A stretch of 56,112 bases of DNA from Zoogloea sp. (GTDB lineage: Bacteria; Pseudomonadota; Gammaproteobacteria; Burkholderiales; Rhodocyclaceae): NCBI GenBank assembly GCA_009026175.1, contig WBTZ01000012.1, forward strand, positions 1-56,112. Reading direction: 5' to 3'. Below, piece by piece: positions 1 through 9,756 of the stretch. The position numbers and the translations under genes were made by a program. The notes below the pieces were generated by a model that did no database searches, was not told the DNA's origin, and saw only the letters and a list, made by a program, of their open reading frames with translations. Numbering within the stretch: position 1 is the first letter of the stretch; every line of letters starts with the position of its first letter.

Positions 1-260
1 GCGCTGTCCGAGATCCGCCAATCCATCTGGAACTCCGCCGCGATCGGCGCGAACTTGTCGCGCAGCGCCTCGATGCCGAAGGGCAGCGAGTCGGCCAGGA
101 TCTCCTGGCGCATGAAGAAGCGCCCCGTCCCGGCATCGGCGTGGTTGTTGGCCTCGGTGATCCAGCCCTGATGGCTGGCCAGGAAGCCGCTCACCGCGGC
201 AACGATGCCGACCCGGTCCGGACAGGACAGTGAGAGGGTGTAACGACGGCTCGATGACAT
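1..260 (-). CDS. purU: Formyltetrahydrofolate deformylase, N-terminal part (cut by window edge)
   Basis: The gene reads leftward from an ATG at 260 and runs off the window, leaving about 86 residues. They begin MSSSRRYTLSLSCPDRVGIV, the ACT-domain opening of PurU, followed by SGFLASHQGWITEANNHAD and FFMRQEIL. PurU hydrolyses 10-formyl-THF to formate and THF in the cytoplasm, balancing one-carbon pools and feeding formate to purine synthesis. The catalytic hydrolase domain lies outside the window, so intactness cannot be judged. It diverges from the XRE-cupin regulator at 407 across an AT-richer 146-bp gap, which may hold promoters for both. Confidence 0.88.
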   Translation of the reverse strand, partial: MSSSRRYTLSLSCPDRVGIVAAVSGFLASHQGWITEANNHADAGTGRFFMRQEILADSLPFGIEALRDKFAPIAAEFQMDWRISDS

Positions 261-406
261 GTTCTCAACTCCGCTGGAAGTTCATATAACGAATCATTTT
301 TTAATATGGTGCATCCACCGCAATTTCATGTCAACTATTTTTCCTGCAGTGAAACATCTTTCCCTGTGCAATAATTCCCCTGGAATCGAACGACGGAGGA
401 CCACCG

Positions 407-1009
407 ATGAGCGAGCACGAAGGCAGCGGCAGCCTGGAGAGATATCTGGGCAACACGATCCGCGACCTGCGCCAGAAACACGGCCTGACCATCGCCGACG
501 TGGCGAACCTGGCCGGGATCAGCCGGGGCATGCTGTCGAAGATCGAGAACGCCCAGACGGCCACCAGCCTGGACACCCTGTCGCGACTGGCGGGGGCCCT
601 GGGGGTCTCCATCGCGACCCTGTTCCGGGGCTACGACGTCCGGGACGGCAGCGCCCAGCTGGTGAAGAGCGGGGAAGGCATGGAGGTGGTGAGGCGTGGC
701 ACCAAGAAGGGCCACACCTATCACCTGCTGGCCTACGACCAGGGACCGACCAAGGTTTTCGAGCCCTTCCTGATCACCATCGATCACGAGTCCGAGACCT
801 TCCCGATCTTCGAGCACCCGGGCACCGAGTTCATCTACATGCTGGAAGGGGAGATCGAGTACCGGCACGGCCAGAACACCTATGTGCTGACCCCGGGAGA
901 CTCGCTGACCTTCCGGGCAGACATCCCCCACGGCCCCGAGAAGCTGACCCGCTGCCCGATCCGCTTCCTCAGCGTGCTGATGTACCCCAGCGGCGGCGAC
1001 GCCGGCTGA
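407..1009 (+). CDS. XRE-family transcriptional regulator with C-terminal cupin domain
   Basis: A 200-residue cytoplasmic protein. Residues 11-66 form a helix-turn-helix (IRDLRQKHGLTIADVANLAG, then SRGMLSKIENAQ). Residues 110-190 form a cupin_2 barrel (HPGTEFIYMLEGEIEY, TPGDSLTFRADIPHGP). Such regulators sense a small molecule in the cupin pocket and often control amino-acid, polyamine or one-carbon genes. The ATG at 407 is preceded by GGAGGA about 8 bp upstream. Its divergent neighbour is purU, so control of purU is possible, but no ligand can be read from sequence. The metal-binding residues of the cupin look incomplete, suggesting ligand binding without catalysis. Confidence 0.85.
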   Translation: MSEHEGSGSLERYLGNTIRDLRQKHGLTIADVANLAGISRGMLSKIENAQTATSLDTLSRLAGALGVSIATLFRGYDVRDGSAQLVKSGEGMEVVRRGTKKGHTYHLLAYDQGPTKVFEPFLITIDHESETFPIFEHPGTEFIYMLEGEIEYRHGQNTYVLTPGDSLTFRADIPHGPEKLTRCPIRFLSVLMYPSGGDAG

Positions 1010-1039
1010 GGCCGCGGCCGGGTAGCGGCCCGGCCACCT

Positions 1040-2839
1040 TCAGGCCGTGGCACGCGCCTCTCCAGGGCGGGCGCAATCGGCGGCCAGCGCCTCCTCGCCG
1101 CGCAGGCGGCCGGGTTCGCTGCGGAAGCTGCCGCTGCCCTTGATCACCTCGAACTGCCAGGTGCGCTCGATGCTTTCCCGCTCGCGGCTGCGGGCAAAGG
1201 TCGTGATGAAACGGTTGATCGCCTGCAGGAGCGCGAGGGACGACGGATCGTCCGCCACCCCCACCGCGTAGAACCAGGGCTGCGGCGAGAGCGCCTGCGG
1301 CAGGATCTCGATGCGCCCGCGCCACGGACTGTCTTTGCCATAGCAGGCCCAGGCAAAGATCGGGTGATCCACCGCGAAGGCATCCACCGTGCCATCGGCC
1401 AGGGCATCGTGGATCACGCCCTGGTCCGAATAGCCGATCAGGTTGGCCAGACGTACCGTGCCCGGCCCGCCCCGGGCGTGCTTGCTCCAGCGCAGCCCGG
1501 CGGCCTCCAGCGCCGCGAAGGCCGCCGGATCGTTGATGCAGCCCAGCACCTTGCCTTCGAGGCTGGCCAGGCCGCTGATGCGTTCGTCGCCCTGGCGCCG
1601 GGCCAGGACGTAATTGAGATAGGTATAGCTTTCCGAGAAGGCCACGCCCTTGTAGGCCGCATTGGGCGGCAGAGCGCTCCACACCAGGTCGGCCTCGGCC
1701 TCGCCGGGACGGCGGCCGGCCTGCAGCAGCTCGGTGCATTGGTCCCAGGGATGTTCGATGAACTCCACCGTCACCCCGATGGACTTGGCGAAGGCGCGGG
1801 CGTAGTCCACATCGAGGCCGCGCAGCGGCTCCCCCGCCTTCATGCGGAAGGACAGCCCCTTGAAGGCCGGCTCGATCGCCACCCTCAGGGTGCCCCGGGC
1901 GCGGATGGCCGCCAGCCGGTCAAACGAGCGGTCTGCCTGCAGCCCCTCCCGCTCCAGCAGCGGCACCAGCGCCGGCAGGATGCCGTCCCGCGGCAGCGCC
2001 TCCAGGCGCCCCAGGTCACGGGCCAGGCGCTCGGCCCATTCCAGCTTGAGGCGCTGGCGATCGAAAGTGCTCTGGTTGAGGGCGTGCATGGCCGCGATCA
2101 CCCGGCCATGCTCCTCCAGCGCAGCGAGTGAGCTGCGCAGGCCATCAAAGGTCTCGCCGATGCGGGCGAAGGCCTCGCCGGTCTCCCGGTTGGCCGCCTC
2201 CACACTGGCTGAGCTGGCATTGCGGAAACCTTCCAGACGGGCCTGGAAGTCACTGAAGTCGAGCAACCGGGAGGCACTCTTGGCATTCGCCACGGTGTCG
2301 CCGGCAAGGGCCCGGATGCTGTCGGCCACCACCGCGAAGGCCCGGCCCTGCTCCCCCGCGCTGGCCGCCTGGATGGCGGCATTGAGGGCCAGCAGGTCCA
2401 GGTCGCGGCCGATCTTCTCGAGCACCCGCACCACCTGTCCGATGCGCCCGACCTTGTCGGCCAGGGTGGCCTCGAGCTCCGCCAGCCCCGTATCGACCCC
2501 CTGCCCGGCCTCCGACAGGGTGGCCACGGCCCGGTCGCGCAGGGCCAGGGCCTGCTCGCTGCCCTGGTTCATGGCGACCTGGCCGCGGGCGGTCTCACCG
2601 GTCATGGCCTGGATGCGGGCGGCCACTTCGCCCTGATGGGCGGCGTGGGCCGACTCCGCGTTCAGGCCATGGCGGACCAGGTGGCCGATGCGGCGCCCCC
2701 ACGCCGCCAGGGCATGCCCTGGCGAAGGGGACGCCTGCTGAACCGGCGCGGCGCCGGCAAGGTTGTCGCCGACCGCATCGCTGGCGGCCACGAAGTCACC
2801 CCCGCGGGGGCGCAGGATTCCCTTCATCCAGAGCATCAT
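1040..2839 (-). CDS. Soluble chemoreceptor-like protein fused to a C-terminal solute-binding (SBP_bac_3) domain
   Basis: A 599-residue protein with unusual architecture. Residues about 60-250 are helical and carry the hairpin-tip signature of methyl-accepting chemotaxis proteins (LLALNAAIQAAS, AGEQGRAFAVVAD; residues about 149-173). Residues about 308-570 form a type-2 periplasmic-binding fold (AIRARGTLRVAIEPAFKGLS, GLDVDYARAFAKSIGV). No signal peptide or membrane helix is visible, so both halves should be cytoplasmic, which is odd for an SBP domain. Only 14 bp separate it from the amtB stop, so it is probably the third gene of glnK-amtB. Inference: it reports ammonium uptake or an amino-acid-like ligand to the Che system. 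Clear methylation sites could not be identified. Confidence 0.8.
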   Translation of the reverse strand: MMLWMKGILRPRGGDFVAASDAVGDNLAGAAPVQQASPSPGHALAAWGRRIGHLVRHGLNAESAHAAHQGEVAARIQAMTGETARGQVAMNQGSEQALALRDRAVATLSEAGQGVDTGLAELEATLADKVGRIGQVVRVLEKIGRDLDLLALNAAIQAASAGEQGRAFAVVADSIRALAGDTVANAKSASRLLDFSDFQARLEGFRNASSASVEAANRETGEAFARIGETFDGLRSSLAALEEHGRVIAAMHALNQSTFDRQRLKLEWAERLARDLGRLEALPRDGILPALVPLLEREGLQADRSFDRLAAIRARGTLRVAIEPAFKGLSFRMKAGEPLRGLDVDYARAFAKSIGVTVEFIEHPWDQCTELLQAGRRPGEAEADLVWSALPPNAAYKGVAFSESYTYLNYVLARRQGDERISGLASLEGKVLGCINDPAAFAALEAAGLRWSKHARGGPGTVRLANLIGYSDQGVIHDALADGTVDAFAVDHPIFAWACYGKDSPWRGRIEILPQALSPQPWFYAVGVADDPSSLALLQAINRFITTFARSRERESIERTWQFEVIKGSGSFRSEPGRLRGEEALAADCARPGEARATA

Positions 2840-2853
2840 GGCCGCCGCTCCGC

Positions 2854-4317
2854 TCAGTGGTGGTAGGCCGTTTCGCCGTGGGCGGCGAGGTCGAGGCCTT
2901 CCCGCTCGTCCTCCTCATTGACCCGCAGGCCGATGGTAATGTCGATCAGCTTGAAGGCCACGTAGGACACCACGCCCGACCACACCACTGCGGTACCGAC
3001 TCCCCAGGCCTGGGCCACCATCTGGGCGCTCATGTCGTAGGCACCCGGCGCGTTGGCCACGTAATCCCAGATGCCGGCGCCGCCCAGCTCGGGCGAAGCA
3101 AAGACACCGGTGAGCAGGGCCCCGAGGATGCCGCCGACGCCATGCACGCCGAACACGTCGAGGCTGTCGTCGATGCCGAGCATGCGCTTGAGGCCATTGA
3201 CGCCCCAGTAGCAGACGATGCCGCCCAGCAGGCCCATGATGATGGCGCCCATCGGCCCCACCAGGCCGCAGGCCGGGGTGATCACCACCAGGCCGGCGAT
3301 GGCACCGGACACCGCACCCAGCATCGAGGGCTTGCCCTTGAACAGCGCTTCCACGATGGTCCAGGAGACGGTCGCGGCGCAGGTGGCCACCAGGGTGTTG
3401 AAGAAGGCCAGACCTGCGGTGGCACCGGCCTCGAGGGCCGAGCCCACGTTGAAGCCGAACCAGCCCACGAACAGCAGCGAGGCACCGACGAGGGTCATGG
3501 TCAGGCTGTGGGGGGCCATGGATTCACGACGGTAGCCGATGCGCGGGCCGACCATCGCGGCACCGATCAGCGCGGCAACGCCGGCATTGATGTGCACCAC
3601 CGTGCCACCGGCAAAGTCGAGGGCGCCCTTGTTGAACAGGAAGCCGGCGAACTCACCCGCCTTGGCCGCCGCCTCGGCAGAGGTGAAGGCATCCGGACCC
3701 GCCCAGTACCACACCATGTGGGCCATCGGGATGTAGGAGAAGGTGAACCACAGCACCATGAAGATCAGCACCGCAGAGAACTTGATGCGCTCGGCGAAGC
3801 CGCCGATGATCAGCGCCGGCGTGATGGCGGCGAAGGTCAGCTCGAAGGACGCGAAGATGTACTCGGGCAGCACGACCCCCTTGGTGAAGGTGGCCGCCAC
3901 GCTGTCCGGCGTCACGCCCTTCATGAACAGCTTGTCGAAGCCGCCGATGAAGGCATTGCCGTCGGTGAAGGCCAGGCTGTAGCCATACACCGCCCACAGC
4001 ACGCCGAGCAGGCAGAAGATCACCAGGGTCTGCATCAGCACCGACAGCATGTTCTTGGAGCGCACCATGCCGCCGTAGAACAGGCCGAGGCCGGGCGTCG
4101 CCATCATCACCACCAGCAGGGTCGCGGTGATCAGCCAGGCGGTATCGCCCTTGTTGGGCACGGGGGCAGCGGCGGGCGCCGCAGCAGGGGCGGCCGCACT
4201 GGCCGCATCGGCAACGGCCGAGACCGCCGCCGCCGCGGCCGGCGCATCCTCGGCCCAGGCCGGGGCGGTCATGAACAGGGCAAACAGCAGGCTCACAAAA
4301 ACCATCAGACGTTTCAT
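2854..4317 (-). CDS. amtB: Ammonium transporter AmtB
   Basis: 487 residues. A signal peptide (MKRLMVFVSLLFALFMTAPA, then WAED) leads into an Ala/Pro-rich stretch and a full Amt/MEP/Rh channel starting at NKGDTAWLITATLL. Family landmarks include PGLGLFYGGMVRSKN, AHMVWYW and FGVHGVGGILGALLTGVF (histidine near the pore). It conducts ammonium across the inner membrane. I chose the ATG at 4317 over a longer in-frame start at 4455 because GAGGAGA lies just upstream and the signal peptide begins there. It follows glnK by 10 bp, the usual pairing, so GlnK should plug the channel when nitrogen is abundant. Confidence 0.96.
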   Translation of the reverse strand: MKRLMVFVSLLFALFMTAPAWAEDAPAAAAAVSAVADAASAAAPAAAPAAAPVPNKGDTAWLITATLLVVMMATPGLGLFYGGMVRSKNMLSVLMQTLVIFCLLGVLWAVYGYSLAFTDGNAFIGGFDKLFMKGVTPDSVAATFTKGVVLPEYIFASFELTFAAITPALIIGGFAERIKFSAVLIFMVLWFTFSYIPMAHMVWYWAGPDAFTSAEAAAKAGEFAGFLFNKGALDFAGGTVVHINAGVAALIGAAMVGPRIGYRRESMAPHSLTMTLVGASLLFVGWFGFNVGSALEAGATAGLAFFNTLVATCAATVSWTIVEALFKGKPSMLGAVSGAIAGLVVITPACGLVGPMGAIIMGLLGGIVCYWGVNGLKRMLGIDDSLDVFGVHGVGGILGALLTGVFASPELGGAGIWDYVANAPGAYDMSAQMVAQAWGVGTAVVWSGVVSYVAFKLIDITIGLRVNEEDEREGLDLAAHGETAYHH

Positions 4318-4327
4318 CGGATTCTCC

Positions 4328-4720
<393 letters not shown>

Positions 4721-4764
4721 CTACTCCCCTATTGCACAGTATGAAAAAAAGTTTCCCAATAAGA

Positions 4765-4780
4765 AGCACGAGCCATGCCA
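4765..4780 (-). promoter_or_regulatory. Sigma-54 promoter of glnK-amtB
   Basis: On the minus strand the sequence is TGGCATGGCTCGTGCT. It has GG and GC exactly 10 nt apart, as in the -24/-12 consensus TGGCAC-N5-TTGCW. It lies about 100 bp upstream of the glnK start on the correct strand. The core is seen directly; use by RpoN is inferred from family precedent. Confidence 0.82.
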
Positions 4781-4864
4781 GAACCCACAGCCGCTTAAGA
4801 ATCAATCGCTTGGAGAATTCCCCCACGGCTCCATGCACAAAAACCCGGCACACCCTCGGTGCGT

Positions 4865-4881
4865 TGCACCAAACGGGCACA
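4865..4881. promoter_or_regulatory. Candidate NtrC (NRI) binding site
   Basis: TGCACC-AAACG-GGCACA resembles the NtrC operator TGCACY-N5-GGTGCA, with one perfect half-site and a degenerate second half. It sits about 85-100 bp upstream of the glnK sigma-54 core, a normal enhancer distance. A short palindrome, GGTGC-GTT-GCACC (4858-4870), overlaps it. Confidence 0.5.
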
Positions 4882-5021
4882 TCGCAGGACGGGGCCTACG
4901 ACTTTGATCTGAATGGATTTTCGGGGGAGGAAGGGAAGCGGAATCGGAACGAAAGCAGGGGTGCCCCCTGCCCGGACACCACCGCTCCGCCACCCGACGA
5001 TGAAAAATTTCAATCGCGAGG

Positions 5022-5049
5022 TGTACAAATCCCGAGTTTCCGGTATAGT
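5022..5049 (+). promoter_or_regulatory. Candidate sigma-70 promoter for the tRNA genes
   Basis: TGTACA (5022-5027) and TATAGT (5044-5049) are separated by 16 bp. They lie about 60 bp upstream of tRNA-Gly on the same strand. The -10 is good and the -35 is imperfect. Confidence 0.45.
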
Positions 5050-5108
5050 GCCGGCCTTCGACAGACGCAGCGCAAGCAGTCAAAACGCGGGTCTGTCAGC
5101 ATCAAGAT

Positions 5109-5184
5109 GCGGCAGTAGCTCAGTTGGTAGAGCGCAACCTTGCCAAGGTTGAGGTCGAGAGTTCGAGACTCTTCTGCCGCTCCA
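5109..5184 (+). tRNA. tRNA-Gly (anticodon GCC)
   Basis: A complete 76-nt cloverleaf with encoded CCA. Acceptor GCGGCAG pairs with CTGCCGC (5174-5180). The D-arm has AGCTCAGTTGGTAGAGC, the anticodon loop is CTTGCCAAG with GCC, and the T-arm has GTTCGAGAC. Discriminator T is followed by CCA (5182-5184). It is the first of two tRNAs in one unit. Confidence 0.96.
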
Positions 5185-5232
5185 GTTTCCCGTCCTCCGG
5201 GTTGCCACCCGGTGCGGACACTACGGGATACC

Positions 5233-5307
5233 GCTCATGTAGCTCAGTGGCAGAGCACTCCCTTGGTAAGGGAGAGGTCGGCAGTTCAATCCTGCCCATG
5301 AGCACCA
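5233..5307 (+). tRNA. tRNA-Thr (anticodon GGT)
   Basis: A 75-nt cloverleaf with encoded CCA. Acceptor GCTCATG pairs with CATGAGC (5297-5303). The anticodon arm TCCCTTGGTAAGGGA presents GGT, and the T-arm has GTTCAATCC. It follows tRNA-Gly by 48 bp. In many proteobacteria Gly and Thr tRNAs are followed by tuf, but here a terminator follows at once. Confidence 0.95.
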
Positions 5308-5320
5308 CCCGATAGGCACG

Positions 5321-5352
5321 AAGGCCGGTTCCGCAAGGAGCCGGCCTTTTTG
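5321..5352 (+). terminator. Rho-independent terminator of the tRNA unit
   Basis: AAGGCCGGTTCC-GCAA-GGAGCCGGCCTT forms a 12-bp stem with one G-U pair, followed by TTTTTG. It lies 14 bp after tRNA-Thr. Confidence 0.88.
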
Positions 5353-5386
5353 TTGCGCCTGCCGCGGGACGGACAGCCCCCGCCTT

Positions 5387-6679
5387 CTAGAAGTAATACC
5401 GCGCCAGCAGCTGCCAGCCGCGGGCCTCCGGCACCGCCCCATACACGCTGCCGGCCTCTCCGCCATGCAGCACCCACTGGAAGGCGTACTCGACGCGATC
5501 CACGTGGTAGCGCGCCTCGGCCCATACGCGACGGCTCCGGTCGACCAGGTCGAGGTTGTGCATCAGGCCGAGGTCCAGCCGCGGAAGCAGGGCGTCCTGC
5601 CACTGCGCCTGCAGGAACAACGCCCGGCGGGTGGGCATCTCCTGGCTGCTCCGCAGGGCGCTGCGGTACTGGCCATAGAGGGCTGGCGGCCCCTGGCGCA
5701 GCGCATTCCAGGCCGCCGATTCGAGGCCCGCGCCGTTGTGGTGGAGCTCGGCCGTGAGCGAAAGCTTGTCCGGCGTGGTGTAGGTCAGCCCGCCCGCGAT
5801 CCGGTTATGCCAGGCGCTGCACTCACATGCCGGCGTGAGGGCATGCAGGGCCTCGGCCAGCTGCGTGGCGCTGCGCCCGCCCGACCACTCCAGGTAGGCC
5901 ACGGTGGCATCGTTGAGCAGGCCGGTCAGGTTGAAGCCGAAGCGGGTGGACCGCGCCTCCTCGTGGAAGACCAGCCACTGCGGGGTCAGCCCTCCGACCC
6001 GCTGGCTGAGGGCCAGCAAGCCCCGGTGCCGTGCATTGGTGGCCCCCACGTCCAGGGCCAGGCCCTCCGGATTGGACTCCCGCACCAGGGCCGGCGAATA
6101 CAGGGCGGTCAGCGAGCCGCCATCCCACAGGCGCTGGGCCCGCAGCATGACGCTGCCCTGGCGGTTCTCGCGGAGACTGGCGGGGTTGATGGAGATCGGC
6201 GCACGGACCGCACCCTCGCGAAAGTAGTCGGTGGGGTTGTAGCCCGCCGCCACGCCGTTGCGCACATTGATCCGCCCCAGGTCGAGCATGGCGTCGGCAG
6301 CCAACTGCCAGCTGAGATAGGCTTCCTTGAGGGTGTTGACGGCGTGCTCGCCCACCCCGGGGGCCGGCTGGCCCAGGTCCAGGCGGTCGGCCAGGAAGAC
6401 CCGCGCGCCGGGGGCGAGGGAATGTTCATAGCGGATATCCACCGACAGGCGCCGGCTGCCCTGCATGGCGCCGTCGCCGCGCCTGACCGAGGCGCCGGCA
6501 CCGGCCTCGACGAAGCTCCGCCAGTCGCTGGCCTGCGCCACCTCGTCGGACTGCAGATCGGCCAGGCTGAGGGCGGCGGCGTCTGCGTCGGCGGCCTCCC
6601 CCGCTCCCGCCGGGCCGGCCGGGAGCAAGGCCAGCAGGGCTGCCGCGAGGACGCCCGGCCGGGCACCCGCCCGACTCAT
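5387..6679 (-). CDS. Predicted outer-membrane beta-barrel protein linked to an ABC/LolA-like system
   Basis: 430 residues beginning with a signal peptide (MSRAGARPGVLAAALLALLP, then AGPAGAGE) and ending in the aromatic LLARYYF typical of outer-membrane proteins. The mature part is rich in alternating strands (RLSVDIRYEH, EAYLSWQLAADAMLDLGRIN, VEYAFQWVLHGG). I do not recognise a named family. The ATG at 6679 overlaps the stop of the LolA-like gene by 4 bp (ATGA), so the two are translationally coupled. I infer it is the outer-membrane component or cargo of the upstream MacB-like transporter. A longer in-frame start at 6925 would lie wholly inside the previous gene and is rejected. Confidence 0.72.
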   Translation of the reverse strand: MSRAGARPGVLAAALLALLPAGPAGAGEAADADAAALSLADLQSDEVAQASDWRSFVEAGAGASVRRGDGAMQGSRRLSVDIRYEHSLAPGARVFLADRLDLGQPAPGVGEHAVNTLKEAYLSWQLAADAMLDLGRINVRNGVAAGYNPTDYFREGAVRAPISINPASLRENRQGSVMLRAQRLWDGGSLTALYSPALVRESNPEGLALDVGATNARHRGLLALSQRVGGLTPQWLVFHEEARSTRFGFNLTGLLNDATVAYLEWSGGRSATQLAEALHALTPACECSAWHNRIAGGLTYTTPDKLSLTAELHHNGAGLESAAWNALRQGPPALYGQYRSALRSSQEMPTRRALFLQAQWQDALLPRLDLGLMHNLDLVDRSRRVWAEARYHVDRVEYAFQWVLHGGEAGSVYGAVPEARGWQLLARYYF

Positions 6680-7464
6680 TCCGGCTTGAAGCGCGGCAGG
6701 TAATCGCGCTGCAGCCAGGCCTCCGGCACCTCGCGCCGGGTCCAGTCGGAGTAGCGCATGACGGTGACCCAGTCGCTCTCCAGACCGTCGATGATGACCA
6801 TCTCGGTGGGCCGCTGCACACCGAAGATGGGCTGGTAGCGGCGGTAATAGGCGGTCTTCAGCAGCTTGCCGCTCTCCGAGTAGAACCGCGCCTTGACCGG
6901 GCGGGCGTTGCCCACATCCACCCACATGTCGATGCGATGGTAGGTGGCGTCCGGGTTGGCGGCGGACAGGCTGAGCCGGTGGCAGCGCCGCGTCTGGCGG
7001 TCACCGTCCTGGGTGTCTTCCTCCACCGCCGTCACGGCCTGGTAGTCCCGCGCGAAATTGACGGTCACCACGTCGCCGTTGGAGGCCTGGCCAAGCAGGC
7101 GCTGCTGGGGCGACAGGCGAATGCTGGCCTTGCTGGACGGATCGTAGAACCACAGATCCTTGCCATTGAAGAGGATCAGCTTGTTGGCATCCCGGGCCGG
7201 CGCGGTGTAGCGCACCAGGCTGCGGAACTGGCCGCCCGCAGGATCGGCCTTGGAATAGATGGCCAGCGTGCTGCTCTCGGTCTGCCGGCCCTGGCGGTAC
7301 TCCACCAGGGTGTTGGTGAGCCCGAAGGGGAAGTCCGGATTGCGGACCGCATCGCTGGCCACCAGGATCTCCTGCGGGCTGGGCGCCGCGCGGCCGGGCA
7401 GCGCCACCAGGAGCAGGGCGAGCGCCAGCAGGCGGATCATCAGGCGGAAAGGCATCATCTTCAT
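6676..7464 (-). CDS. LolA-like outer-membrane lipoprotein-sorting protein
   Basis: 262 residues with a signal peptide (MIRLLALALLLVALPGRAAP) and a half-barrel LolA-like body. Recognisable stretches are SPQEILVASDAVRNPDFPFG, GKDLWFYDPSSKA, VNFARDYQAV and YYRRYQPIFGVQRPTEMVI. Proteins of this type occur next to MacB/LolCDE-like transporters and are thought to move lipid or lipoprotein cargo through the periplasm. It starts 3 bp after the permease stop and overlaps the outer-membrane gene downstream. It is not canonical LolA, which is shorter and normally encoded elsewhere. Confidence 0.8.
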   Translation of the reverse strand: MKMMPFRLMIRLLALALLLVALPGRAAPSPQEILVASDAVRNPDFPFGLTNTLVEYRQGRQTESSTLAIYSKADPAGGQFRSLVRYTAPARDANKLILFNGKDLWFYDPSSKASIRLSPQQRLLGQASNGDVVTVNFARDYQAVTAVEEDTQDGDRQTRRCHRLSLSAANPDATYHRIDMWVDVGNARPVKARFYSESGKLLKTAYYRRYQPIFGVQRPTEMVIIDGLESDWVTVMRYSDWTRREVPEAWLQRDYLPRFKPE

Positions 7465-7467
7465 GGT

Positions 7468-8849
7468 TCAGGCGTGGCGCAGGGCATCGACGATCACCCA
7501 CCTCGCGGCACGGCGGGCGGGCCACCAGGCGGACAGCAGGGTCACCGCGATGATGCCGGTCACGCTGCCGGCGAGCAACGGGAGGTCCTCCCCCACCCGT
7601 ACCAGGATCAGGTAGGCGTAGGCATAGCCCGGCGGCGTCCACGACCAGCCGCTGTGATTGATCGCATAGGCCACGCCCAGGGCCGTGAGCACCCCGATGG
7701 CGGCGCCGATCAGCCCGAGCTGCAGGGCCTCGCACAGGAACAGCCGGCGGATGCCCGAACGGCGCAGCCCCATCGCCCGCAGGGTGCCGATCTCGGCGGT
7801 GCGCTCGACCACCGCGGTGCTCATGGTGTTGCCGATGGTGAACAACACGATCACCCCGATCAGCAAGGCGATGAAGCCGAACATGGAGTCCATGAACTCG
7901 TTGGTCTGCCGGTAGGTCGGATTGAGCGTATCGAAGTCCAGCACCTCCAGCCCCTCCTGCCCGGACTCCGCCAGCAGCTCCGCCAGGCGCTGGCGGGCGG
8001 CGGGGATCTGCCCGGTATGGCGCAGCTGGATCAGGATGGCCGTCACCTGCGGCGTGGTGACGCCGTAGATCAGGCGCTGGGCCTGGGCCAGGTGCATCGC
8101 CATGTACACATCGTCGAGGGCCTTGATGCCCATGTTGCTGGCCTTGATCACGTTGAGGCTGGCCACATTGGGCGCCCCCCGCGCCGTGGCGGCGAGCATC
8201 TCGATGCGGTTCTCGGCGGATTGCGCCCGGGCCTTGCCTTCGAGGGACGACAGGGCGGCGATGTCGTCCGGCACCCCTGCCCCCTCACCCGCGGCCGGCG
8301 GCCCGACGGGCACGCAGTCGGCCGACTTGAGCAGCGTGCACAGCTTCAGCTTGCGCGCCACGCCCATGCCGACGAGCACCGCGTCGGCGGGCGCTCCCAC
8401 CAGTGGCAGGGGCTGGGCGTAGCTGATCACCCCGTAGTCGTTCCACTCGAGCATCCGGTTGCGATCCTCCGGGATCAGGCCGGTGGCCATCACCGAGCGC
8501 GACACCCCGCCCGAGAAATTGCCGGCGATGCCGCCCAGCTGCAGGGTCGGAGTGGCGATCACCAGCATCGGAGCGAGCACCGGGTCCTGCCGCAGGCGGG
8601 CCAGCAGGCCCTCGTAGCCGGCGATGCCATAGGCGGTCGGGTTGTCGCCGCCGTCCAGGAAATAGCCCTTGCGCTGGATCTGCAGGTGGCCGGTCTGCTG
8701 CACGAAGCCGGTCTGGGTGCCGTAGAGGATGTTCGAGCGATAGCCGCCGAAGATCAGGATGGCGACCAGGCCGATGACCATCGCCAGCAGGGTGGTGAGG
8801 GAGCGGCGGCGATTGCGCAGCAGGTTGCGCCAGGCCAGCAACCAGGTGT

Positions 8850-8853
<4 letters not shown>
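7468..8853 (-). CDS. ABC transporter permease, MacB/FtsX (LolC/E-like) family
   Basis: 461 residues. An N-terminal transmembrane helix after MNTWLLAWRNLLRNRRRSL precedes a large periplasmic domain. Three C-terminal helices carry the FtsX signature (VVERTAEIGTLRAMGLRR; LLAGSVTGIIAVTLLSAWWP). This is the mechanotransmission architecture, in which the transporter acts on periplasmic or membrane-anchored substrates instead of moving them through a channel. The ATG at 8853 overlaps the ATPase stop by 4 bp (ATGA). Its neighbours suggest a role in lipoprotein or lipid export. Confidence 0.88.
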
Positions 8854-9617
<764 letters not shown>

Positions 9618-9756
9618 CGTGTTCCCCGAAAACTGAAGCGCAGCCGCCCGGAAGGAACGGCCGGAGCGGATCCTATCCATCCCATGGCAACGGGTATTGA
9701 ACGATTACGACATGGCCGGCGCATGCTGGAACGGTAGGCTTTTCTTATACTTGGGC